Source: Leptobrachium leishanense (lineage: Eukaryota > Chordata > Amphibia > Anura > Megophryidae). From it: a stretch of DNA of 64,000 bases. Below the pieces are notes generated by a model. The model saw nothing but the letters and a program-made list of their open reading frames with translations. It did not search any database and had not been told where the DNA came from. Positions 35,101 through 43,174 of this stretch are shown one piece after another; within the stretch, counting starts at the first letter, position 1, and each line of letters opens with the position of its first letter. The position numbers and the translations under genes are program-made. Location: positions 164,721,073-164,785,072 of the forward strand of contig CM019067.1 of NCBI GenBank assembly GCA_009667805.1, written 5' to 3'.

Positions 35101-35179
35101 GAATCTGTAGAAAGGCACCTTTCAGGTCCTCCACCACGATATGGATCACCGCGGACTCACTGATTTCTGACTTCCACAT
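32137..35179 (-). CDS. Gag-remnant protein built of tandem peptide repeats, two frameshifts
   Basis: The ATG (35179-35177) lies two bases inside the 5' LTR boundary. The N-terminus MWKSEISESAVIHIVVEDL leads to a basic stretch and a zinc knuckle beginning CFYCGG, but the knuckle is split by one extra base in a G-run near 34945; the next frame continues HQISACPLRPPKPG. A Pro/Lys/Glu-rich region follows, then repeats in order: QPAGSEEVAAL type (11 residues), QEPCCTEVQV (10), AALHIADSPAA (11), VAAQHPAGSPE (11), a basic patch GRRRRRKAKS and VKGAAPPLL (9). One repeat at 33361 has lost a base and shifts the frame; the original frame continues to a stop at 32137. No capsid domain is seen. Its function is unknown; it may only be a particle-packaging remnant. 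Confidence 0.6.
32435..32540 (-). repeat. Coding repeat, 27 bp, 4 copies
   Basis: Units start at 32435, 32462, 32489 and 32516 with 'ggggcagcgcccttg' and encode VKGAAPPLL-type 9-residue repeats on the minus strand. Confidence 0.85.
32654..32917 (-). repeat. Coding repeat, 33 bp, 8 copies
   Basis: Exactly eight units of 'gatcctgctggatgctgggc' plus 'agcgacctcagga'. Minus-strand translation is VAAQHPAGSPE per unit. Confidence 0.9.
32918..33635 (-). repeat. Coding repeat, 33 bp, about 22 copies
   Basis: Twenty-one units of 'gaatctgcgatgtgcagggc' plus 'agcagcggctgga' and a partial one. The unit at 33361 is 32 bp because one G of GGG is missing. Minus-strand translation is AALHIADSPAA per unit. 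Confidence 0.9.
33641..33970 (-). repeat. Coding repeat, 30 bp, 11 copies
   Basis: Eleven units of 'cctggacctcggtacagcac' plus 'ggctcttgga', encoding QEPCCTEVQV on the minus strand. Two units differ at single bases. Confidence 0.9.
33975..34053 (-). repeat. Coding repeat, 33 bp, about 2.4 copies
   Basis: Units begin 'tgcaggttgcagggcagc' at 33975, 34008 and 34041 and encode QPAGSEE-type peptides on the minus strand. Confidence 0.8.
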
Positions 35180-35181
35180 TC

Positions 35182-35803
35182 TGTCACGTTTAACTGCGGG
35201 TTGTGTAGCAGGTTGAGGTTGTGAGCCCAAGATGCAGTGATCAAGACAGGTTTTAGAATAAACAAAAGAAGTGTTTATTACACATAAACACTGTGGTATG
35301 AAATCATACAGGATACAGGTAATAGAGTCGTCAGGGTTCAGCAAGGGGGTTCGGTACACGGCAAGGCTGGCAGAGAATAGTCGGTATAGCAGGGGTTCGG
35401 TACACGGCAAGGCTGGCAGAGAATAGTCGGTGGTATAGCAGGGGTTCGGTACACGGCAAGGCTGGCAGAGGGGGAGCAGGATGGGAAGGTTACCGGTAAG
35501 TGTAGGAATGAGAGTCCAGATTATGGTAGGAAGTCCTTGGGGTCTGGAGTAGAGAGTTCGGGAGATGGTTAGGCGGTTTCAGGGAGCTTCAGTACACAGG
35601 TCTTTGCAGTTAGTAACTTCAATGTGGAAGTTCTGGGTAGGGGGCAGGACTCCCTTATATGCAGGGCTGATCAGGGATGATGAAGGGCAGGTGTGGATAC
35701 AGGGCCAGGACGGTAGAATCAGGAAGGTGAATTGTTCATGCAAGGGTCTTGGAATCTGCAGGGTAGCGTGAGTGACAGGGGCCAGAGCGTGGTGATCCTG
35801 ACA
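35182..35803 (-). repeat. 5' LTR of the pol-less element
   Basis: It is identical by eye to 31504-32125. The TATA-like box lies at 35654-35660 on the minus strand and the AATAAA at 35274-35279. I do not recognise a tRNA primer-binding site at its inner border. Confidence 0.9.
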
Positions 35804-36117
35804 ATGATAATAAAACTATATTAACGAACTTTCTAATTTTATACGATTCTGAATTTCCCATTGACTACCAGTCTCCCACTCCCATATTAAAAAAGGTAAT
35901 TTTCCCAACACTCCCTCAGCAGCAGAAGAAAACCTCTGATTGGTCAAACAGCCACTTTTCCGTTGTAACGAAATTACGATTCGGATCCGAAATGAAATTT
36001 CGTATTTCGGATCCATTCGGAAGCATAGCAATTCGTATTTCGGATGCTTCAGAATCTACGAATTTTAGGAAATTCGTACGAATTTCGATTCGTAACGAAA
36101 CAAATTGCACATGTCTA

Positions 36118-36305
36118 CAAGTAATCCTGCCGTGTACCTCTGCTGCAAGTAACCCTGCCGTGTCCCTCTGCTGCAAGTAACCCTGCCGTGTACCTCTGCT
36201 GCAAGTAACCCTGCCGTGTACCTCTGCTGCAAGTAACCCTGCCGTGTACCTCAGCTACAAGTAACCCTGCCGTGTACCTCTGCTGCAAGTATCATGACCG
36301 TGTAC
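36118..36305. repeat. 28-bp minisatellite, right part
   Basis: About 6-7 units of 'ctgccgtgtacctctgctgc' plus 'aagtaacc', continuing the array at 30336. The units are more uniform here. Confidence 0.85.
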
Positions 36306-36570
36306 CTCTCCTGAAATACAATCTAGCTGTGCCTTGAGTTCCTGCCTTACTGTACATTGGACTCCCAGCATTGCAGTGTTCATCATCATCTGTCCCTGCC
36401 GCCTCCATCAACTATACATCCTTTTGCACCCGATTCCATGTATCCTCAACTAAGGGTCACGTGTTGAAGGTCCCACAACTCTGGCAGTTAGGTTTCTTAG
36501 ATCTTTCACTTCCCTTCCTGAAGATTTTTAATGAATTTAGCTTACTTAGTATTGAGATGAGTAATGAGAA

Positions 36571-36915
36571 ATGTATTATTATTATTATTATTATTATTAT
36601 TCTTTATTTATAAAGTGCCAGCATATTCCGCAGCGCTGTACAATAGGCACAGTATAGACAGGGTTACAATACATTGAACAACATTTGACAAACAGTACAG
36701 GAGGAGATGAGGCCCTATTCCCGTAGGAACTCACAATCTGGGAGGGTTGGGGTTGGAAACAGGAGGAGAGGACTGTAAGGTGAGAGTGATTGATGGTTGC
36801 GTAAGTGAGTTGGGTGGTAGGCTTCCCTAAATAGGAACGTTTTAAGGGAGCGTTTGAAGGAAGAGAAGTTAGGGGAAAGTCTGACAGTACGAGGGAGAGC
36901 GTTCCAGAAACTAGG
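36571..36915 (-). mobile_element. 5'-truncated L2-like LINE tail, inverted copy
   Basis: It begins with an (ATT)n run and 'ctttatttataaagtgcc' and matches the tail at 6260-6627 in reverse, including the coded NALPRTVRLSPNFSSF stretch read on the minus strand. It is truncated near 36915. Confidence 0.75.
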
Positions 36916-36975
36916 TTTTGAGTGTGTGCATGGTCTGCACTAATATAATGTATCTCATTGCCTTTTGTAGCCAAA

Positions 36976-37102
36976 GGGCAGTATTACAAAGCTGGTGGTA
37001 ACTTAGCCAGAGCTGTTGTAAACTTAACAGCCCCATAGACTAATGGCTCTGGTAAGTTTACACAGCTCTGGCTACGTTAGAACCAGCTTTGTAATACTGC
37101 CC
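36976..37102. mobile_element. 127-bp palindromic MITE
   Basis: Ends GGGCAGTATTACAAAGCTGG are perfectly inverted, with AAA on both sides (36973-36975 and 37103-37105), fitting a 3-bp target duplication. The GGGC start fits the PIF/Harbinger-like group in this window. Most of its length is stem. Confidence 0.7.
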
Positions 37103-37297
37103 AAAGTATTTTATTCTGGGAAAGGCTGGCAGGTGGGACAAGGAAGGCAATAGCCTCCTTGATCATTAGTATTTAAAGGCAGTGGTCCACAAACTCACAG
37201 AACCATGCACCTGCCTATTATTTCAGCATGCGGTGCACAAAGTCATGCATACAGTTTAAGTATCATGGAATATTCTTATTTTGTAGTAATAATTTAA

Positions 37298-38966
37298 CCA
37301 CTTCAATGCGGAGGACGCGCTGAGTGCGTCCTCCGCATTACCGCTGCTGTGCGGAGGACGCGCTGAGCGCGTCCTCCCATTGGGGTCAGCGTTCGGCCGG
37401 GTTCCGGCCGATCGCTGGCCCCCCCGGTGCGGGCTGACATCCTCGATGTCAGCCCAGCATCCGGAACCGCAGCCGCTGGAATTAGGTGTCATCGCGGCAG
37501 CGCGATGACACCTAATTCAGGCGCCCCCCCGCATGTGCGGAGGAGGCGCCTGAAAGGGAGGGGGGATGTCCTTCGGACCTCTCTCCCTCCCGATTGGCGG
37601 CGTTGCGGGGGTTAACCCAGGCACCATTTGGAAGGGCACAGCCTGCCCTTCCAAATGGTGCCTGGCATTAACCCCTGGGGAGCTGGATCGCGAATCGGCG
37701 CTGAAAAGCGCCGGTTCGCAATCCTTTCCCGGAGCTGGCCGACATCTTGGATGTCGGCCAAGCCTCCGGGAACTCCCCCTGAGGACTGGCGTCATCGTGC
37801 GTAGCACGATGATGCCAGTCCTAGAGTTAACTCCTAAGGCTAGGGTCAGACGAACGCAGCTTTAACGTGCGTTTAGCCGCACAAAATCACGGCCGTGCTA
37901 GCAGCAAATGACGTCCAATGCCGGGGAACACACGAAGTACGGCCGCACGAAAGTTCGTCCGCGCAACGCAAGTGGCAAACGAACGCATTTTTTCGAGAAC
38001 GTCAAACCGCTACTACTGACGTACAGAGTGCGCTGCGGCCGCATAGCGGCGTGTGTGTGTGATTGGGAGACATCAGACGCTGCTAATGTCCGGCCAACAT
38101 AACGTCCAGACACAAAAAGTGTTTTATTGATGATCCGTACAAAATCACGGACGAAAAGGCGCATCGTATGACCGCTACCGCGTATTCCGTGAAAAAATAT
38201 GTCCGTTCGTTCGACCGCACTTTTCCACGGTCGACGCGAAAAATGCGTTCGTCTGACCCTAGCCTTACTGCCACCAACGGTGGAGATAGGGAGTTCCAAT
38301 GAACTCCCTATCTCCCGATCCGTGGCAGCTAGGGGTTAATGTTTGGTATGGTTGGATCGGCCAGAGCATGGCCGTTCCAACGATATTTAACACGAATGTG
38401 AAAAAAGTTTTTAAAAAAAAATTAAAATTAAAATTAAAAATAAAAATATATTTAAAAACAAAATTATAAAAAATAAAAATAAACATTTTTTTTTCTTTTT
38501 TTTGGTTTGTTAGTGTAGCAATATTGTTCCCATTTCAATTATAATGTGAACAATGATGCTGCACTAACGATTTTTGTATGCGGTGCGTTTGTTAAAAATC
38601 GCGTAATTTTCCCCCCAAAAAAAATGTAATGAGTCCCCATCTCTAATTTTTTTAACAAGCGCACCCCATACAAAATATAACCGCAATTGCTCGCATGTTA
38701 AAATGTGAAAAAAAACACTTTACACGTTGTAAATTATTGAAAATACATATTTTATTGCATTTTTTGTTATAATATACAGACATGACATAACATATACATA
38801 TAATAATGACATATTATGAATCTACCGAGTCTGATGGAAAGAACGATATATAATATGTCTGGGTAATATACTAAAATAAGCCTTCAAAACGCGTTTAAAC
38901 ATGATGAGCAAAACCGGTAAAAATGACCTCAGCACAGAGGCGGGAAAAGCCTCAGCAGCGAAAGGG
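37298..38966 (+). mobile_element. Multi-hairpin TTAA element, copy with nested MITE
   Basis: It is flanked by TTAA at 37294-37297 and 38967-38970, with short inverted ends (CCACTTC, GAAAGGG). Without the nested MITE it is 1239 bp, against 1237 bp for the copy at 51560. The first about 1.1 kb is a chain of about 13 adjacent hairpins, for example 'gcggaggacgcgc' with its complement at 37308, 'attaggtgtcatcgcg' with its complement at 37481, and 'caggcaccatttggaagggc' with its complement at 37618. An A/T-rich part follows. No ORF of substance. TTAA targets fit piggyBac or Kolobok transposases. Confidence 0.8.
37838..38264. mobile_element. Nested PIF/Harbinger-like MITE, 427 bp
   Basis: Ends GGCTAGGGTCAGACGAACGC are perfectly inverted. 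Flanks are TAA (37835-37837) and TTA (38265-38267). The other copy of the host element reads 'cccctaactgcc' at this point, which is the empty site. A 3' fragment of the same MITE lies at about 46262-46388, and related elements lie at 53522 and 53833. Confidence 0.85.
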
Positions 38967-38970
38967 TTAA

Positions 38971-39599
38971 AGTATTTCATATACATATAGTTAAAAGGTG
39001 TATGAATTTAGTTGAATTTAGTTTGGTTCAGTTGCAAAAATGTTTCGTCAGTCTATTTGCCATGCTATTCTTTTTATATGCCATCTCTCCCTTGAGTCTT
39101 TGGAATCGCTAAGTCAGCAACATTCTTTGACAGGTGCTGTAAATTCAAAAAAATTGAATAGTTAATTTTTTTGTCCTGTCGTAAAGTATTACATGAGAGC
39201 CATTAGTTGTTTTTTTTTTAACACAACATACTTAATATACAGTATGTGGTAAAAAGATTCAATCACAAGTATTCAAAACAAAACTATAAATATTTTTGTA
39301 TTGCATTGTGATTCAATAGAATACCCAAGTTGATTTTAAATGTTTATACACTAGAATTTCATGTAAACCATGCAGTTTTTCTAGTGACCTTTGTAGTTAT
39401 TAGAGTACAATATATGATGCCAATTAATAAATATGAAAGGCACCAAAGCTGTATGGAGTGCTGTTTTGTGTTTTAATGCTCAAATATCAATTGTACCTTG
39501 TGGAGCATAACTGGCTGTAAAAATTAATGGTGTATAAAGGATGATATCCTTTACATTACAGCACAAGTATTTAAAAACAAATACATTGTACATTATCTC
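38971..39599. other. No recognisable feature
   Basis: About 630 bp of AT-rich DNA with no coding domain and no matched repeat. Confidence 0.55.
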
Positions 39600-40191
39600 A
39601 TGTATGGAAGTATAACAGAGCATGGCCTTTCCATTGATAACAAACATTTCCATGTTAAAAGTAAATAAAAAAGTGTAAAAATAAAAAATTTAAAAATAAA
39701 TTTAAAAAAGTATTTTTTTGCTTGTTTTTTGATTTATTAATTCAGCAATACTGTTCCCATTTCAATTATAATGTGAATAATGATGCTACATTAACTATTT
39801 TTTCTATGGGGGTTTGCTAAAAATCACATAATTTCCCCCCGAAAAAAATGTAATGGGTTCCCTTTTCTATTTTTTTTTAACAAGCGCACCCCATAGAAAA
39901 TATAACCACAAACGATCGGATGATAAAATGTGAAAAAAAACCACTTCACACGCTGTAGATTGAAAATTCAAATTTTATTGCATTTTTTTGTTATATTCAG
40001 GCAGGGCATGACGTATACATATAATAAAGATATATTATGAATCTGCCGAGTCTGCTGGAAAGAATGATATATAATATGTCTGAGTCGTATAATAAGAAGC
40101 GACTTCAAATCACGTTTAAACATGATGAGCGAAACTGGTAAAAATTAGCTCAGTCAGCACACAGGGGTGAAATGGCTCAGCAGCGAAAGGG
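39600..40191 (+). mobile_element. 5'-truncated copy of the multi-hairpin TTAA family
   Basis: From 'agagcatggcctttcc' to 'cagcagcgaaaggg' it matches the A/T-rich right half of the elements at 37298 and 51560, including 'gcaatactgttcccatttca'. The final TTAA is mutated to TTAG and the hairpin-rich left half is missing. Confidence 0.7.
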
Positions 40192-40204
40192 TTAGTATTC
40201 TGTT

Positions 40205-40345
40205 TTTTTGCAGGAAGTCACCCAGTCGTTGTTTAAAAATCTGTACAGTCTCTGACCCAACCACCTCAACAAGCAGAGAATTCCACAGCTTTATTGTTCT
40301 CACCGTAAAATAATGGCAAAACTATTGCATTTGTTTTAATTCTGT
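40205..40345 (-). repeat. CR1-type ORF2 C-terminal fragment
   Basis: On the minus strand it is similar in pattern to the CR1 C-terminal block at 22940-23020 ('gagaattccacagctttatt' against 'agactgttccatgtatccac'). It is much diverged. Confidence 0.45.
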
Positions 40346-40394
40346 CCATGTACTTGAAGGATAGACATTAAGATACATACCCATTAAGATTCAA

Positions 40395-40765
40395 GTGCTA
40401 AAATCTACTAAACCTATAACCATAATATAATATAATACAAAAAGAAAGCGACTCAAATCTCATTTTCCTACAGAGCACCCCGATTATGGAATAACCTCCC
40501 AGATGCCATCAAATCTTCCCTCAGTCTAAAGTCACTTAAGAGATCATACAGAATGCACCTGTAAACATGAAACATAGGGAGTAAATTTCTTACATATTTA
40601 TCTTCTGTTAATCTGTATATTTGTGTTTTTTAATATCTTGCATTTTATTACTTTGCATTTCTGTAACAACTGTAACAATTCAATGTTCTTGAACCAAGAA
40701 CATACTTGAGAACGAGAGAAATCTCCATATATCCTTCCTGGTAAAACACTTTTTAAATAAATAAA
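40395..40765 (+). mobile_element. L2-like LINE tail, second family
   Basis: A decayed C-terminal coding stretch (FSYRAPRLWNNLPDAI) is followed by the 3' UTR ending 'tatccttcctggtaaaa' and AAATAAATAAA. The same family occurs at 1251, 54484 and 54753. Confidence 0.7.
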
Positions 40766-40796
40766 GCATAGGATGCACTACTAAGTAGTATAGTAA

Positions 40797-40969
40797 CAGG
40801 TCTATTCACAAAAAGGTGAAACTCAGGCGAACTGGCAGGAGAAGAGAACAATTTAGACCAAATAGCCGATTTGGAAAGTGATATAAATGGGAGAATTTTT
40901 CTGGTTTGGCTATTTTGACCAAGAACTTTCAATTCTCCAGCCAATTTTCACCTTTACTGAATAGACCTG
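40797..40969. mobile_element. 173-bp MITE with TAA duplication
   Basis: Ends CAGGTCTATTCA and its near-inverse are flanked by TAA at 40794-40796 and 40970-40972. The interior 'tagccgatttggaaagtg' is shared with 41518 and the cluster at 46026-46655. Confidence 0.7.
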
Positions 40970-41167
40970 TAAGTAGTCATAGCAGCCCACTAAATTGAAC
41001 TAGCTAATTGAATAATTAGTAATGGTTTAAGTGTTTGTTTTTTTACTAACCTTTTTTTTTGCTAATAGTATAATTTTCTATGTACCATCAACTTATCTCA
41101 TTCTCACTCGTGAGTTGTGTAGGTGCCTGGGTAAATGTTAAGGAATTTAATCAAAATCTAAGACTAA

Positions 41168-41345
41168 TGGGGTTATTCAGAGAGCACAGAAATTTAAATT
41201 TTAGTGCTTTCTCGTTCGGTGCACTTCGGCCATTCCAGTTCGCTGAATTCACCACAGGGTCCCTGAAGTGTGCCGAACGTGGAGCCGCCGGAGACTGCCA
41301 GAGACCAAACATATCACTGACCAGTGACCACTGCCGGAAAAAAAA
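41168..41345. repeat. Fragment of the CAGGGTTAT MITE family
   Basis: 'ggggttattcagagagcaca' and 'cacttcggccattcc' match parts of the copies at 11989 and 48945. The right end is lost. Confidence 0.5.
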
Positions 41346-41517
41346 AATTGCTGAAAATTTTATCATCCAAATCTTTGTGGTTGTATATTCAATGAGGCAC
41401 TCTTCTTAAAAAAAATAGAAATGGGTACCTGTTACTGCATTTTCCTGATACACAATTTTAACTAAAACATTTTGCTTATATTTCACCACATATGCATTTT
41501 ATGAATAATATGACTAT

Positions 41518-41699
41518 CAGGGTTCTTCAGATAGCGGTGAAAAGCAGGGGAATGACTGGAGACTGGAAAATTCTAGGTCAAAATAGCCAAATCAGAAAAA
41601 TTCTCTCATTCATCTCACTTCCCAAATCGGCTATTTTGTCCTAGAATTTTCCATTCTCCAGTCATTCTCCTGCTTTTCACCGCTCTCTGAATAACCCTG
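41518..41699. mobile_element. 182-bp palindromic MITE with TAT duplication
   Basis: The arms run almost the whole length (CAGGGTTCTTCAGATAGCGG against the inverted right end). TAT lies at 41515-41517 and at 41700-41702. It has the same core as the element at 40797. Confidence 0.75.
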
Positions 41700-41789
41700 T
41701 ATGTATAAAACACTGACCTTGATATATCGGAAAAATTTAAAAATAAATCATATGTATTTTTTTGTTTATTTTTTAAATGACATATTGCA

Positions 41790-42035
41790 TGGTTATGTTT
41801 GGCGTCATTACAAAGGCCAGACTCTGTACTGTCCAATGACACGTAACATGACTTTGTGGGGTGTAAAGGATGGAAATAGAGGCTTCCAAAGCACCTCCCT
41901 CTCCTCGCAGTGGTTAAGTAGCTTGTCTTTTAGATGGACCAATATGTAATAACGTTTTGTGCCTTCATCTCCAAATTTGGTCGCAGCGTGGGAAATGAGG
42001 GGAGTTAGGGCAGCGGCATTGATTGATTTATAAGT
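41790..42035. repeat. TTAA-family-like fragment, left of the hAT insertion
   Basis: 'aacatgactttgtggggtgt' and 'tccaatgac' recur at 47970-48000 on the other side of the hAT element, so one older repeat was probably split. Confidence 0.45.
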
Positions 42036-42309
42036 ATGCACATTAGGGATGAGCTGTTCGGTTCGATCGGTTCGAGGTTCGCATCGAACATCGCCTGTTC
42101 GCGAACTACGAACATTTCCGCATGTTCGCTGCGTGTTCGCCCACAATGCACTTTTCCACTGGCCTGAAGCTTGTAATTGGCTACAGCCTTGCACCTGACC
42201 ACAGGTCAGGTGCAAGACAAGTTCAAGACTATGCCAATCACGGCTCAGAGTCCTGATTGGGCAAACTTTGCCCAATAATGGGCTCACAGAGCTAAGTCCC
42301 ACAACACAC

Positions 42310-42318
42310 TATATAAGG
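42310..42318 (+). promoter_or_regulatory. TATA box and CCAAT-type motifs of the hAT element
   Basis: TATATAAGG at 42310, with ATTGG-type motifs upstream (near 42176 and 42256), lies about 860 bp before the transposase. The same block is conserved in the short relative (62438-62520, inverted), which supports a regulatory role. Confidence 0.55.
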
Positions 42319-42389
42319 TTTCACACAGCACTTCAGCACGCATTTGAGAGGAGATTTGAGAGGAGATTGTTGTTGTGTTAGTGTGTGCT

Positions 42390-43110
42390 CTCACTGCCAG
42401 TCTGCCACCAGCTACTGGGGGGGTCTCATTTCTACAAAATATCTGGGAATTGTTCTAATCTGTGTGTTCTCACTAACACCCAGTATTTTGGGGGTCAGTA
42501 ATTGCTACAAAATATTTTGGAATTGAGGTGATCTGTGTCTTGTCATTGCCACCCAGTATTTTGGGGGTCAGTAATTTCTACAAAATATTTTGGAATTGAG
42601 GTAATCTGTGTCTTGTCACTGACAGTGCCACGCAGTATTTTGGGGGTCAGTAATTTCTACAAAATATCTGGGAATTGAGGTAATCTGTGTCTTGTCACTG
42701 CCACCCAGTATTTTGGGGGTCAGTAATTTCTACAAAATATTTGGGAATTGAGGTAATCTGTGTCTTGTCACTGCCACCCATCAGGGGGTCTCACTGATTT
42801 ATAGGAGGTTTCTGAGACTTTTAATCTGTGTCATCTCACTGCCAGCTATCAGGGGGTCCCACATACTTCTAGCAGATTTCTGGGAATTGTAATCTGTGTC
42901 TTGTCACTGTTGCCAGCTATCAGGGGGTCCTATCAGGGGGTCTCACTGATTTGTAGCAGATTTCTGCGAATTGTAATTTGTGTCTTGTCACTGGCACACA
43001 TCAGGGGGTCTCACTGATTTATAGGAGGTTTCTGGGAATTGTAATATGTGTCTTGTCACTGGCTGCCAGCTATCAGGGTGTCTCACGGAGTTTTACCAAA
43101 GTTCTGGAAA
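42390..43110 (+). repeat. Tandem repeats in the hAT 5' region, about ten units
   Basis: Units of about 73 bp contain 'cccagtattttgggggtcag' and 'ttgaggtaatctgtgtcttg'; later ones are shorter (60-65 bp) with 'tcagggggtctcactgattt'. They lie between promoter and transposase. Confidence 0.8.
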
Positions 43111-43174
43111 TCTTTAATCTATATAACACAGTTGAATCAGAGTCTGTATATATTTAATCTATATATCACTCACC

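Larger units (their letters stand above)
31504..35803 (-). mobile_element. Pol-less LTR retrotransposon with gag remnant
   Basis: Two LTRs of 622 bp (31504-32125 and 35182-35803) look identical throughout and are flanked by ATGAT at 31499-31503 and 35804-35808. A purine tract on the minus strand directly before 32125 and the LTR signals set the orientation as minus. The interior of about 3.06 kb has one long ORF with a gag-type zinc knuckle and a chain of coded tandem repeats. Protease, reverse transcriptase and integrase are absent, so it must move in trans. It resembles terminal-repeat elements carrying only gag. Confidence 0.9.
30467..36117. mobile_element. Non-autonomous hAT element split by an LTR retrotransposon
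   Basis: Ends are TAGGCTTGTGC and, inverted, TAGACATGTGC. The flanking 8 bp are CAAGTAAC (30459-30466) and CAAGTAAT (36118-36125), one mismatch, as expected for hAT. Without the retrotransposon at 31504-35803 the element is about 1.35 kb. The ends are rich in 'attcgtacgaa' motifs and there is no transposase. Confidence 0.8.
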
